DNA of 64,000 nt, from assembly GCF_002443255.2 (NCBI RefSeq), contig NW_019211455.1, forward strand, positions 32,887,778 to 32,951,777, read 5' to 3'. Origin of the DNA: Varroa destructor. Lineage: Eukaryota; Arthropoda; Arachnida; Mesostigmata; Varroidae. Both the position numbers and the translations under genes were made by a program. Position 1 is the stretch's first letter. Every line of letters starts with the position of its first letter. This document shows, in pieces, positions 24,333 through 36,260 of this stretch. Below the pieces are notes generated by a model that did not search any database, was not told the origin of the DNA, and saw only the letters and a program-made list of their open reading frames with translations.

Positions 24333-26140
24333 CTTTCTGCTTCGACTGCAAGATTTTCAAGATATTTTGAACACAGTTGCGTTGACCTTTGTTTAAAGTA
24401 CATGTCACCGGAAATGTTGCGACGTTCGAAACTACGCAATTTTTATGAAATCCTTTCGAACAACAGCACTTAGCACTGCTTTAATAATCGACAGTGATTA
24501 ATCCACCATTAGAAAGCTCAAGTAACAATCGTCGATGGCAGCAACAACAGAAGCAATGAGATCACATGTCTCGTTCTCTTTCCGGACAAACAACCTGTTT
24601 TCGAAAAAATAAGCCCAGAGGTAAATAGTTGTCCATTAATCGTACAAACCGTGATCACATCCCTTTCTGGGAGTGCACTTTATCTGTTAGCTTGAGCTGT
24701 GGCTCTACGCAATAAAACTAAGGGGTCATTTTGTCCTGTGACACCCGGCTTAATCTGTTCGCAAATATTATTACTAGTTGTAATAAATAAGAAGCAGCAG
24801 TATGGTTAGTGTACGTGTGGAGAATCGATTCAATGTGCACTTCGAAGACAATGGCATGGTAGTGATAGTGTGTCTTTATACGCCCATTGATCTTTTGAGA
24901 TACAATCTACTAAATACTTTTAATCTCTTGATGCGTTCAGTTTGTAAGTTGTGATTTGAGTTTGATAAGTGGGTTAGTCTAGAGCTAACATTTTGTTCTA
25001 ACAGCTGTTAATTTTTAAATCAATCACTCCAAGGCAATAACTCTTCAGTGTTTTTTTTACTAGTAATTTTATTTATTCCCCTCACAACGTTGCCTTAGTG
25101 CTTGTTTACTCGTTTTCAGGCGTTGATTTGGCAGTTAATTTAATGTTTTTGTTGGAATATTTACGACTCTATAATCCCAATAAAGCATTTAACTTATAAA
25201 TTATAAATTAATGAAAAAAAAATAAAACTCGAAGAAGTTTTTCTATGAAGTTGCATCACATCAGATGTGCCTTCTACAATTTATTAAAAGAATATGCCGG
25301 AGATCGAACAAATCAACGAAGGTTGTATACTTAAAATATATTGTTCAGGTGCCTCGAAAGCACTGACAAGGTGCCGATGATGTTTTTTTTGACTATAATT
25401 ATAAGGGCATGATGTTAGTATTCCTTGTGACTCTACAAAAGACATTTTCATCAACAAGTATTATGAGCATAATAATCGAAGGTATATACGACACAGCTTA
25501 AATATTTGCTTGTGTTGTCGCTAAATCGGATCGACGGTGGCACCATTTTTACCATCTGTCTCCATTTTCTTTTTAAAACATTTTTGCTGTTGGTTCCGTA
25601 TTTTTGAGGTGTTACTTGAGTAGCAGAATCGTTGTCTTACTTGACACGCCTATGAAATCCTATCTCACTGAGTACCATATTGCATAAGACCTTTCGGTTC
25701 TCCATCCAGTTTTTTCCGCTTACTTTATGCTTTAGCTCTATGAAAAATTTCAAAATATTACAGAGAGTGAACAAGGAAATAAAAATTCCGCAAGTACTTG
25801 AAAAAATGAAAAGCGGCGTATTCAAATAAAACGGAGCGAAAATTATGAAGTAATGAAGCAAATAAAAATTGTGCACCAGTGGGAACGAAAATTTGTGTGG
25901 CTTTTTAATTTAACCATTTAGTCATGGGAAAGTGGAGATTCGAAGGGTCAGAACGTGAAAGTTTCGTTGTAAGGGCAGGCTTGTCAAATAAAATGGTATA
26001 AAAATAGATACCGAATAAAAGAAAGTCTTCCACTGATGTTCAGCCTTTGACGTCTCTTCGTTTTCCGGGTTTTACGTCTGATACCGCAGTTAGGTACACT
26101 AAAAGGCCCTTATATCCTAGCAGGAAACGAAGTGTTTCTG
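21933..26140. other. intergenic, presumed TMEM87 3' UTR at left, otherwise unassigned
   Basis: The first part is presumably the TMEM87 3' untranslated region. I see no polyadenylation signal within the first few hundred bases; an AATAAA at 24101-24106 is far downstream. A TA microsatellite lies at 24304-24332. No further exon or RNA gene is recognisable, and this is the longest plain stretch left of 37 kb. Confidence 0.45.
24304..24332. repeat. (TA)n microsatellite
   Basis: About 29 bases of alternating AT. Confidence 0.9.
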
Positions 26141-26218
26141 CGCCTAGTTCGTACCTACATCACAATGTGTCCTTCATATCAGGAAGCAAGTAGGTTACCC
26201 ACTAAGCTATTACGGGGA
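26141..26218 (-). repeat. tRNA-derived SINE-like head
   Basis: On the minus strand a clear A box (tagcttagtgggtaac) is followed by an anticodon-arm-like hairpin (cttcctgatatgaag) and a weak B box (gtaggtacgaactagg). It is the best preserved of the tRNA-like copies in this window. The 5' acceptor side does not match the 3' side, so it is not a functional tRNA gene. Confidence 0.5.
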
Positions 26219-26517
26219 CAGCCTTTTAAATTTAGAAGTACACAATTAAAGAAACAAAAATAAGGCGCCCCAAGAATGAAGCAGACGACGGTGTGTCTCA
26301 CCCTCTACTTCTACTGTCGTTATCGCACTATCGAGGATGAAAGAACGATGGTTGTCAAAACGGAACAGCACGTTTATGACGGTATTGACGTTAAATGCCA
26401 TTGACGACAGCTTAATGATATTAGGAATAATAATGAATAATGATATTAGGATGCGAATCGACGGAGCAGACAAATTTTAGTTAAACGTGAAATCAAAGCG
26501 AAAGCATAGAACGTTTC

Positions 26518-26714
26518 ATGTGGTTCCGTGGAACCGCGTCACTATCTATCACTAACAGCATTCTATTGGGTGGCGGGAGAAGGACTGGTAAACCCCGTCG
26601 GACAGCTTTAGATGCGCGAGAGCAACTACCAGCCGTGGTTGGAAGGTGGACCAGCAACTTGCTGATTAACGAACAGCCAACAGAAGATATCCATTTGACA
26701 AGAAACAACGAAAA
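26518..26714 (+). other. possible exon ending in a strong donor
   Basis: A GC-richer open frame of about 65 codons, starting at an ATG, runs into a good donor (gaaaa|gtgagtaac at 26714/26715). It could be an upstream exon of the pICln gene at 28.2 kb, or of an unseen gene. The predicted peptide (…GGGRRTGKPRRTALDARE…) has no motif I know. Confidence 0.25.
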
Positions 26715-27232
26715 GTGAGTAACCGACTAAAAGGTTGTCCTTTGCTGGATTGTTTGTACGCGCGGTTCGATTGTAATTACACAGATTTGCAGAACATTTA
26801 CCACCCTTCATTCGGCTGTCAGCAGTCAAGCGTCACCATTGTAAAGATCGTAAGTGAATTAATAACAGATTTTTTCAGATTCTAGATATCTAATCTTTCA
26901 TTATTAATTTATTTTTGTGCACTCATGTAACACCATGGGTTTTGTATAGGAGTGAAAATTTGTAATAGAGTCTATAAGTGAAAACATTAAATGTATTGAG
27001 AAGGACATACGAATGGCTGAATGAATGAGCTTACGATAATAATAGAATCTGCTAATTGTATAGACCATATGCGATTGGATAGGCTATCGTAAATAGCAAA
27101 TTACTGTATTAATTATCGTTATTATGAATAGCAAATTCCTAAGATATTTTCATTTTGTTATTGAGATTGTCTTCGAGAGAAGCTGTTTTCACATGTAATA
27201 TTAGGTATATACAGTTGATAGGTATAACACCT

Positions 27233-27555
27233 CTAGTAACACTGGAAGTTACCAAACGGCCTTGCATGTGGACTTGGCGATTACCACATTACCCTTAGAG
27301 ATGCTGTGTTGATTCCAACGTGTTCATCCCAATAATCAATGAAAAATTTTTTTAAGACAAAAGATTTTGGAAATAAAAGTACACTCGACGGCTAGTAACA
27401 CGAAGTTACCAAACGGCCTTGCATGTGGACTCGGCGATTACCACATTACCCTTAGAGATGCTGTATTGATCCCAACAACGTGTTCATCCCAATAATCAAT
27501 GAAAAAATTTTTTAAGACAAAAGATTTTGGAAATAAAACAAAGTACACTCGACGG
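27233..27555. repeat. two-copy tandem duplication of about 160 bp
   Basis: Copy 1 is 27233-27391 and copy 2 is 27392-27555, each beginning ctagtaacac and ending tacactcgacgg. They differ by a handful of substitutions and small insertions (for example ggacttgg versus ggactcgg, and gaaataaaag versus gaaataaaacaaag). The high identity indicates a recent event. Function unknown. Confidence 0.92.
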
Positions 27556-28186
27556 CTGCATTGATCAGATTTTTAGCTTTCGACTCTCTATAGCTATCAA
27601 TTTTAGTAGCACGACGTTTTTCCGGTTGATCAATTGGTCTGTTTTTGTCAGTTATGAAAATCTTAGTGAATCTGTCGTTAGGCTGCATGTAAAGCTTCTA
27701 GAGAGATTGCTTGTATTATCACGACTCCACCCTTATAGTTAAGTCGCTAGTTCCCGCTGGCAAGGACTGGACAGGCCTGACTCGTTTTGTCGCTATCGGC
27801 GGAGGAGGAAATGTTGTCTGCTTGCATGTTGTTTTTGTTGTCACTCGTATGTGTGGCGGGCGTTAAGCACGACCGTTTTGATTGAACAGCTTGTTTGCCA
27901 GCTTCGGTGCGGTCTTATCGTTTTGTTCAGTCGTCTAGCTGCACTGTAGAGCTGTGGGCGTTTACATCGACATTTGGTTAGGTTGTTGTAAAAGGTGTCT
28001 GCAGAGACTGCTAAGTTACAGCTTTTTGTGCTCTGTGTTCCGCGAAATTTTATGGGTACATCGTGGTGCGCTTTCGAATGTAAAAGAACATGTAGGAACG
28101 GCCACGTGCTATTATCCAATACTGATTGCACAACGGTAGAAGGGAAGGTAGTTATTTATGAAAAGAAGGCATAAAAAGTGATCAGG
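27556..28186 (+). promoter_or_regulatory. presumed promoter and leader of pICln
   Basis: The sequence grows GC-richer from about 27.74 kb towards the pICln start, as expected of a promoter region. No specific element is identifiable. Confidence 0.3.
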
Positions 28187-29597
28187 ATGGTTATCGCGAC
28201 GAATTTCGAGCCGCCCACAGAGGGCATACGACACCAGGTGACAGATACTCAGGCGTTGATTCGGAACTCGGATTTTGGCAAGGTGAGAGTCACGTCTGGT
28301 CATATGAACCAGAAGATATTTTAAAACTACTACAAACAACTCTATATATAATACGAGTTTACAGGATAAACTTCTGTTAAGTAAAAACAGTTTTTTATAA
28401 AATTTTTATAAAATAGCTAGTCATCTTGTAACACGTAAAACTATTTCCATTTTTCTTAGTGTATTTACTAATCAAACGGTGACGCGAAATAGTTGTTTCA
28501 GTCGGAGTAGGTGATTACACCGCTACTAGACTATGCACTAGTGTGTGGTAGTTTAAACCAGACTGGTAGTACAATATCCTGATGTTGTATTATAAAACTA
28601 CATAATTCGTCGTGCGCTTGACGGCATGACAAAGCGCTAAGTGATAACATAATTATAACGTAGCTTACAATGGAAATACAATGAAACGCAGTCTCATTCT
28701 GTAAATTAAAAAAGTCACTAATTGATGCTTCTATTTCAGGGAACGCTATATATTAGCGAAGGCAGACTGTGTTGGTCAGGTGAAAGTGGAACAGGATTTT
28801 CTCTTGAATATCCTGCTATTCAACTTCATGCTATCTCTCGAGACCCTTCAGTAGCTCCGCGACCCTGCTTGTATCTTCTTGTGGAGGGAAACTTACTAGA
28901 AGCGAGCTCCAACAACGAAATATTCCGTCGAAACTATCCGCAAGAACAGGGCGCAGAGAACGGCGGCGCGGGAGGTTCTGGCAATGGTAGAGCTTCTATG
29001 AAGTTGTATGCTTACCAGTATAGGGTTTCATCAATCTGTTGCTCTTAGGTGTTACGTAAGCTTATGAATGAATGTACGATTGTCAACCATGTTCTTCCAG
29101 CTAATCCTTAAAGTTTAATTCACTCATAGACAGTAGGCTATTGCAATGCAATATATTATTTATGTTTTTATACAAAATAGGGATCACCGCGAAATGCATT
29201 ATTTCGAAATCTTGATTTCGCATTTCATCCGCTGTATGCCGCCGTTACAGGGGTAGTTGTATCAGGAGAGGAATCAATTGAAAGCATTGATGAAGACTTA
29301 AATGATGGCAGCTCATCAATTGACAGCACCAGTCAGACAACAGAGGTTCGATTCATTCCACCCACAGAGGAGTCGTTGCCAGCTATGTACGCAGCCATGT
29401 GTCACTGTTCAGCACTTCATCCAGACCCCACCGAACAGGGCGATGAGGACTCTGCTGCTGACGATGTGAGCGGCGAAGAGTACGTTGCTGAAGGTGCTGA
29501 GCAGGATCTTGGCGCTGTCCATCATACCCAAGATCGTAGGGCGAACAGGGCCCATGAGGATGAACATATGGAGGGACAGTTTGATGACGCCGACTGA
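28187..29597 (+). CDS. CLNS1A: pICln, methylosome subunit (CLNS1A homologue)
   Basis: Three exons (28187-28282, 28740-28986, 29251-29597) encode 229 residues, within the family's usual 190-240. pICln carries Sm proteins in the PRMT5 methylosome and hands them to the SMN complex for snRNP assembly; it was first described as a chloride-conductance regulator. Evidence is the split PH-like domain: GTLYISEGRLCWSGESGTGF then SLEYPAIQLHAISRDP, a variable acidic loop across the exon 2/3 junction, then EVRFIPPTEESLPAMYAAMC with HCSALHPDP. An acidic box (GDEDSAADD, GEEY) and the C-terminal GQFDDAD, matching the conserved GQFEDAD end, complete it. The exon 2 donor was chosen at AATG|gtagag because only that phase fits exon 3; a longer unspliced read-through reaches a stop at about 29048. 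The segment between the acidic box and the tail is shorter than in vertebrates. Confidence 0.9.
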
Positions 29598-30741
29598 AAA
29601 ACATAAGGGAGCAGCATTAATTTGGCTAAACCGGACACGGGACGCTAGACATTTCGGCAAGCTGAGTCCTCAATTTGTGTCCATAAGAAAATCTTTGTAG
29701 TCTAGATTTCGAAAAGGATGCGGTACAAGTACACTTTGTCGAAGAACATTGTTCTGTGTATAGATGTTGTACATTATCAACGTGGCATCGCGGGTAACCA
29801 TCTTAGGCATGTTGTAACTTTCTATCGCTAAAAGTGCATGAATGTACGTATGTCAACGCCTGTCGATCCATATTGTTTCATGAGCATAGTTGGCTTCGCG
29901 AACACTGATCCATTACGTATTGTTAGAGTGTCCAATGTATATATGCGCAGTTACAATTCGAAGGAATTACAAAAACTTTATATCCTCACTTAGGTGCTGG
30001 TGAATTTAGTTCACCGAGTTTCACTCAAGACCATCTAGTATATGGATTCGACGAAAGCACCTATACAAACAATTATACGGCAATTTAGTACATAAATAAA
30101 ACACTGTCACCATATGTAGAAGACAACAATGCTTTTGTGCTCATTCTTACTCAGCTTTGTATGCACATTTCGTATATCTTATATTAGCTGTGGAACGCAA
30201 AGCTACTTTTGCACATAGCTTAAATTTAGAAAGATAATCTGATCAACTTCACGTTCAGCTCACACCAACCTCCAGAATAAGGGCATCGACATAAGTTGCT
30301 TTTTTGTTTTTCCCCAAGGGAATTGTTGCATTGGATTAAACCATTTTGTTAAGTGCCTCGCTTTGTAAAACCAACTGAATTTCTTAATTCTGGACTTGCG
30401 GATTACGAAAAAGTACATCAAGTATATTTATACAATAAATTAAATCATTTTAATAATTTTGACAATGTTAGTTTCATTTGTTCGATTTAATTAGAAACTT
30501 GTGGTTTCAAAATAGTGCATGGTCATCTTTGAACGTTCGGAAGTTTATCAACACGAAAATCATTCGTATGAGCTTAATGTGGATAAATTAACCTCCTACG
30601 AATGATTTTCGTGTTGATATATATATAAATGGAGATATAGATATACCTGAGTTAACGTTGAATTCATTTTGAAGTTTCGATTTCTTTAGTTAAAACTGTA
30701 AAATACTGATCTGATATAATATGAAATCTGTCGTATTTCAG
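29598..30741 (+). other. pICln 3' region and MTAP upstream region
   Basis: An AATAAA at 30095-30100 is a plausible pICln polyadenylation signal, giving a 3' UTR of about 0.5 kb. A perfect 22-bp inverted repeat (30547-30618) lies just upstream of MTAP. No other coding signal. Confidence 0.45.
30547..30618. repeat. perfect 22-bp inverted repeat (hairpin)
   Basis: Arms 30547-30568 and 30597-30618 are exact reverse complements separated by a 28-base loop, so the transcript of either strand would fold into a stable hairpin. A short TA tract follows. Confidence 0.9.
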
Positions 30742-32647
30742 ATGGTGAAAATAGGAATTATTGGAGGCTCCGGTCTGGAGGACCCGGAACTGCTTAAGGA
30801 AAAGGTGGAAAAACAAGTCGACACTCCCTACGGAAAGGTAACGTGCAGCGTTTTGTTCATAGATTGAAATACGTGTGGCTATGTTATTATTAAATTATAG
30901 CACTTATCATGAGCATAATCGGGGTGTCTTGCCACATGAAGAACGTAGGTAATAATTACCTAAAGCTCGTTTATTTTACGAAACCTGTTACCGACCATCA
31001 GGGTTTCGAAAATTTAACTCGGTTGACATTGAAAAGAAAATCTATGATTTAGGATTCTAAAAATATTCTCTGTTGAATACATATGAAAAATGAATATATT
31101 CTATTAGTATTCAAAAAATTTATGGTTTGAGCAATTAGGCAAAAATTGGATGAATTTAATGCCTCCTTATTTGTTCGATATATGTAGCCTTCGGACGCGC
31201 TGATCTCTGGGAAAATTGATGGGATCGACGTAGTGATACTTTCTAGGCATGGACGCCGCCACACGATTAATCCAAGTAATGTTAACTATCGCGCAAATTT
31301 GTTTGCGCTCAAACAGGAGGGATGCAGTCATATACTCGTAACCACAGCATGTGGCTCACTGAAGGAGGAGGTACGGAAAAAAATCAAATTTAGAAATCAT
31401 TCTAAAAGTTGAGGAAGTACATTATATACGTAACAGCTGGAAGAATGAACTAATTCACGTGAAGTTCTCGGATCCAATGTAATAAATCCTAACCAAAAAA
31501 GTATTAACTAAAAATCTGTTCAGGTAATGACATAAAGAAAAAAGATGACGAATTGAATTTCCAATCCACTTGTTAATTGTTTGTTCAGAAAAATGGGCTT
31601 GTCAATTAAACATGTAATCCGTGTATCTTGCAATCTGTAAATGTTTTTATAGGTGCGTCCAGGAAATTTTATGACGCCTAATACATTTATCGATCGGACT
31701 TACCGCCGCATTCAGACGTTCTATGATGGTGAAGAAGGTGAGGGTCGCTTTAAAGGTGTCTGTCACCTTCCCATGACAAAGCCGTTCTGTGAAACTCTGT
31801 CCAAATTATTGTCAGAGACAGCAGGTGAACTGGGCTTGACTTGCCACCCTAAAGGCACCGTGGTCTGTATCGAGGGGCCTCGTTTTTCAACAGTCGCGGA
31901 ATCTAATGTCTTCAGACAATGGGGTGCCGATTTGGTCAATATGACAGTCGTTCCCGAAGTCGTGCTTGCCCATGAGCTTGGTACGTGTAATTGTTGAGTA
32001 TTTCCGTAATATTTCTNNNNNNNNNNNNNNNNNNNNNNNNNNNNNNNNNNNNNNNNNNNNNNNNNNNNNNNNNNNNNNNNNNNNNNNNNNNNNNNNNNNN
32101 NNNNNNNNNNNNNNNNATATATAAATATTCACATTCCATGTGATATAGCAGTAGTTCAAGATAAAAAAAAATATATATATATATATTTTACTACTGCTAT
32201 GTCACATGGAATGTGAATAAATATAGATGCAAATTGTGTTCGTCAATGAGTCGAAGTGAATCGTAGCAGTGTGTAGATGGCAGTTTTCTCAGTGAGCTTA
32301 CGAGGATACGAATGCTTTAAAGAAAGAAGGTAGCTCGCCCAGCTACGTAGAACGACATATTTCTCTTTGCATTTTATTACCACCAGTCTGAAACACTTAA
32401 CAAAAAACCGTAAATTGGTGCGATTTTAGGGATCCCGTATGCCGCATTGGCTATTACCACCGACTACGATTGCTGGCGGGAGGAAACTGTCGATGTTGAA
32501 AAAGTCATGTCCACTTTAAAATTAGCTGCAGATGGGGCGTGTCGCATTCTGAGGGCAACCCTGCCAAAAGTCGCTGGCTATGACTGGCATAAAATAAACA
32601 ACAATCTCGTTGACCAACTCAAGATCGCTGTGATGCACACCAAGTAG
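30742..32647 (+). CDS. MTAP: S-methyl-5'-thioadenosine phosphorylase
   Basis: Four exons (30742-30837, 31188-31370, 31653-31980, 32430-32647) encode 274 residues (human 283). The cytosolic enzyme phosphorolyses methylthioadenosine to adenine and methylthioribose-1-phosphate in the methionine and polyamine salvage pathway. Diagnostic segments are the N-terminal [12 protein letters not shown] (phosphate loop), [19 protein letters not shown] (phosphate-binding RHG), [26 protein letters not shown], the nucleoside-pocket [11 protein letters not shown] and [20 protein letters not shown], and DYDCW carrying the base-contacting aspartates. All expected active-site blocks are present, so the gene looks intact. 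The start codon directly follows a good acceptor (tatttcag|ATG), implying a 5'-UTR intron. The 100-N gap (32017-32116) falls in intron 3, and the exons are complete on both sides. A polyadenylation signal lies at 32855-32860. Confidence 0.95.
32017..32116. other. assembly gap (100 N)
   Basis: Exactly 100 N, the usual placeholder for a gap of unknown length. It directly abuts one arm of an inverted repeat, which may explain why assembly failed here. Confidence 0.98.
32117..32225. repeat. inverted repeat with about 36-bp arms in MTAP intron 3
   Basis: The arms (about 32118-32155 and 32190-32225) are near-perfect reverse complements, sharing acattccatgtga and agcagtagt. They are separated by about 34 bases with an A-run and a TA tract. 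This resembles a small foldback element or MITE end, and the left arm touches the N gap. Confidence 0.85.
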
Positions 32648-33835
32648 CGCAACTGGAGCGGTTGCAATCGTAATCCCTATTAGATAGAGCACATATAGCC
32701 CATTGATACTAATATTGAAACGTTAATATAAAGCGGTTAGTGAGCAGTCAGTTAATGGTCCAAAGATTTGAAGACCGTCTGGACATGTAAAACGATTATA
32801 CATCAGTCACAGAATACATTCCAAGCTGAATGAGTCATAATAATATATACACATAATAAATAAATATACACATTAAAAAGTTTTTTCATTTGCACAAGTA
32901 GTTAATTGGCAATATTTGAATAATATATATTACTTCCGAGCATTCGCAGGGTAGTTACAGGGTTCCGATAAAAACAATTGTAATTTTTGTAAAGTCAACT
33001 TGTGCAAAAAAAATTTACTTTTTTTGCACAAGTACAAGATCTATAGAAGGTTAGTTATTAGAACTCTTATCTGAGTTAAATCGATTCATACGTTACAATC
33101 AATTAAAATAATTGATGCGAAAACGTGTTAATAATATTTCCTTTTATAATCAACTGATTTAAAAATTCCTTACTGAAAAAGGAGCTGCATTATTCTAGGG
33201 TTTTAGAACATTAAATTTAAGACTTGTTTCACACAAGAGGTAGCTGTCGCCTGTTTTGCACAGAAAGATGAATCGTTCGAAAAACAAGTACAGAACGAAA
33301 CGCACTACACTTCTGTCAATAGGATGACCATTGAAGATTTAATCCAATCGGAAATACCAAAAACTCTCGAAGTTGAGGTTTACCGAGTTCAGCGTTCCCT
33401 GAACGAAATCTATTTGTTAATTAGTGACGCCCTGTATTAAATATATCAATATATTACGGATCTGTCACAATAGCCCTTAAGCTTAGTTATCAATGTAGTA
33501 ATTAATAGGCGGATTAGAATCTAAAGTATGATCTTTCGGAACTCTGAACCTTTATCATTATATGAAAATCCTAGAATGCTTGCGGCTGTTCTTGAAAGTC
33601 GAAAACGTTTAATATTTAAAACCAATTAGAATTTCAACTATAACTTTCAGCACTTCTGAACCTCCGTTAATATATACAATCCAGTGACGTGCGTTGTGAT
33701 CTAAGGCATGAATAACAAAGGATTCAGGCGTCCCCATCTTAATAAACTGTTACTTTTAAAATCGAGAGACAGAGGCAGAAAAGACACCTGTCGTATATTG
33801 TCAAGGATATCTATGACAGACCAATTGTCATTGAT
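32648..33835. other. MTAP 3' region and intergenic space
   Basis: Includes the MTAP polyadenylation signal and an A/T-rich hairpin at about 32998-33028 (cttgtgcaaaaaaa paired with tttttttgcacaag). No gene recognised between MTAP and the convergent RPL14. Confidence 0.5.
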
Positions 33836-35097
33836 TTATTGGGTTCCCTTCAGAGCGTCGATCTTTTCCTTCTTCTCAGCGAGCTTCTTGAAGAAAGCTT
33901 TACGTGCAGGCTTTCTTAATTTCCCGTACTTCAAGTTGATCAAAGTGTTCATCTTCTTCTTCAGGTGCAACACCTTGAAGCGTTGAAAGTCGTTGAGGTT
34001 TTCTCGGATTTTCCGGGCCTGCAATTTCTTGTAGAACAGGGAGTCGTAAAAGATCTTCTCGACGTTGCTCTGCAAGTTAAGAAATACGTTTCTTAAAAAT
34101 CACGCCTGTCGTCTACGGTACCTCACTATCGTATTAAGAGATATGCAAACATAGTGATCATTATCGGAAAAACCTCTCTTCAATCAAAGATATAGTATGA
34201 ATTGTCTTTTTGGAACATGGAGTTCACATTCAGCAAATATGTAAAGAGGAAAATCGAGCTCTTAGGACAATTTCATATGTATAGTGGAGAAACCTAAAGT
34301 TATTACTACGGTTTCAAGTATACTCGCGTTTATATCGATTTATCTCATTATATTTCTGACAATTGCTTAGTAGCTATTTTATAAGAAACGATTCAGCCCG
34401 TAAGGCTGAGGTTTTATCTTGAAAACTGTAGATTAAAGACATCAATAACAACATTACAAAATAAGATAAAGGATTGTGTGCCTTACATCGACGAATTGCT
34501 TATGCACGAGGCGGTCCTTGGTGCCTGCACAGAAACCCGTCAGCACCTGCGGTGTGAGCCGTATATGCTTAAATAGTTGAGGTTTGCGCTTGAGGCCCGG
34601 ACCGGTGACCAAAGCACGGTTTTGGTCGACGACATCGACGATGACGCCAATCCGACCCTTGTCTTTTCCGCGAGTCAGATAAACCACGCGCCCGATCTCC
34701 ACAAAGTACCGATTGTACGGCTGTCATCCAATCGTAAAATAAATACGTGAGTGTAGACAAGATAAATAATAAAATAAATCAAGACATCGCCAACTGCTTA
34801 GCGTCCGTAACTATGAGTAACTGTTCCGTTAATAGTTGGATAAAAGTTATTAGCAGCATATTAAAAACCACTACTACTTAAGGTAGCTGCTGGTACTCGA
34901 ACGACAAGCTTTTCTATCCACGTGCAGCGCAACCTAACAGGTCAGTGCATCAAGATTTCACACATTCTATCAATAAAATTTCTATTTCACTTAAGAGGCA
35001 CGATTCGCTAGTTACCCTGCACAATATAAACTACAGATATAGTTAAATTCAATACGCAAAAATATGTTTTGTAAAAAAGTTTCATAAGACACACCAT
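33836..35097 (-). CDS. RPL14: 60S ribosomal protein L14 (eL14)
   Basis: Three minus-strand exons: 35095-35097 (the start codon alone), 34487-34720 and 33836-34069, giving 156 residues (Drosophila 166). Exon 2 begins PYNRYFVEIGRVVY, so the joined N-terminus matches the MP/MV..RFVE.GR pattern of eL14. It then shows the KOW-like VIVDVVDQNRALVTGP core and LFKHIRLT. Exon 3 has the conserved LNDFQRFKVLHLKKKMN (family N/TDFDRFKV...K..RN) and a basic tail, without the long alanine/lysine extension of vertebrates. The protein is part of the large ribosomal subunit. The first exon was chosen because a pyrimidine-rich leader is followed by ATG|gtgtgt and the phase fits exactly. The stop codon overlaps an AATAAA (33835-33840), so the 3' UTR is probably very short. 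Confidence 0.9.
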
Positions 35098-35127
35098 CTT
35101 CTGGCTAGAATGGAGCGAAAAGAGGCC
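35098..35127 (-). promoter_or_regulatory. TOP-like 5' leader of RPL14
   Basis: On the minus strand the 29 bases before the start codon begin with a cytosine-led pyrimidine run (cctcttttcgctcc, about 35112-35125). This is the layout of a 5' terminal oligopyrimidine tract, which couples ribosomal-protein mRNA translation to TOR signalling in animals. The transcription start itself is inferred, not read. Confidence 0.55.
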
Positions 35128-36260
35128 TAAAAACGGAAGCGAGTTGCAGACCTTTGTTCGAGTGGTTTTGTTTTCGAAAGATCCCGCGCTTTTCAAATAA
35201 ATTGAATTATGAACAGATGTGAAACACTTTTTTCAAATTTTCATGAAAATGATAGCCTGAGTTTTACTGCGCTACCTGCTAAAATTATAGGAGTTTTGCC
35301 GTAGTTAAGTGATAAAATATTACTTTCTATCAAAAACAGTATACACCACTCTCTCTCTGGGGATCAGCACAACATTGCGCATTTGTTTTTATTGCTTTAC
35401 GAGCTCCGCTAGATACCGATGCAGTGGGATGCGAACATCATAAGGCAAAGTGAGCGACTGTCTTAGTATAATTTATGTATTTGACCTCATTAAACTGTCC
35501 CGTTTTAAGTGCTAAACCACACAGGCGTAGTATAATAAGGATCATTTGATTTTGAAAAACGCCCTGTTACATTTTCGAACCGTGTGTTCATAGAAGTGCC
35601 TGATGCTGAACTTTCCATATTCTTGCAGGTTGATTCGCTACTAAGTTTATAAACTTATGAGCGATTTATTTTGATCGGTCATTTTCTGTGCCCACCGGCG
35701 TGGCTATTAGCTAAACATGTTACTGACTAATAATGTAGAAATTAGTTTCCTTGCAATTCGGGTTTGCCGGACTATTTTAGTTATTTGCAATGTGCGCATT
35801 TTCAATGTGATTGCTACTATTTCAACACTGCAGTAGTGTGTCGATGCCCGTTATTACGAACTGTGAAAGCTTCCTATAAACAAAGTAAATGTTTTCTATA
35901 CTATATCTCATATTTGCAACTAAAACTTATATATCTTATATAAAAAGAAGCTTATATATCAGTTGATTGTAAGCAATAATGTTAGTTTTTGTTCTCCGAG
36001 TTATAAAGTGATCAATATATACCGAGAGATTACAGATGTTTGTGACATTGATGGTTTGCACTGCGACATGAAATCTGTAAAGGAACCTTCAAGTGAATGT
36101 CGCGTAACTTATAATTAGATATAAATCTATTAAAACCTACCTTAAAACGCCATATTTAATTAGTGAGTTATGTTAAATAGAGGTATTCCAGACTGGAGAT
36201 TTATGGCAAATGTAAGCATAAGATTTGAAATGTGCCTAATATATGTTTCATTATTGTTAG
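35128..36260. other. intergenic space between RPL14 and MED10
   Basis: A divergent promoter region: RPL14 is read leftward and MED10 rightward. No exon or RNA gene recognised. MED10's start codon follows tattgttag, a possible acceptor, so a 5' UTR exon may hide here. Confidence 0.45.

Noticed and set aside
29383..29700. Several 70-80-codon frames on both strands over pICln exon 3
   Set aside because: They are other-frame shadows of the pICln C-terminus.
33708..33986. 92-codon plus-strand frame
   Set aside because: It is the antisense shadow of RPL14 exon 3.
34860..34930. T-arm-like sequence in RPL14 intron 1 (tRNA or snoRNA?)
   Set aside because: Neither the T stem nor an acceptor stem pairs, and no C/D-box pair was found in either RPL14 intron.
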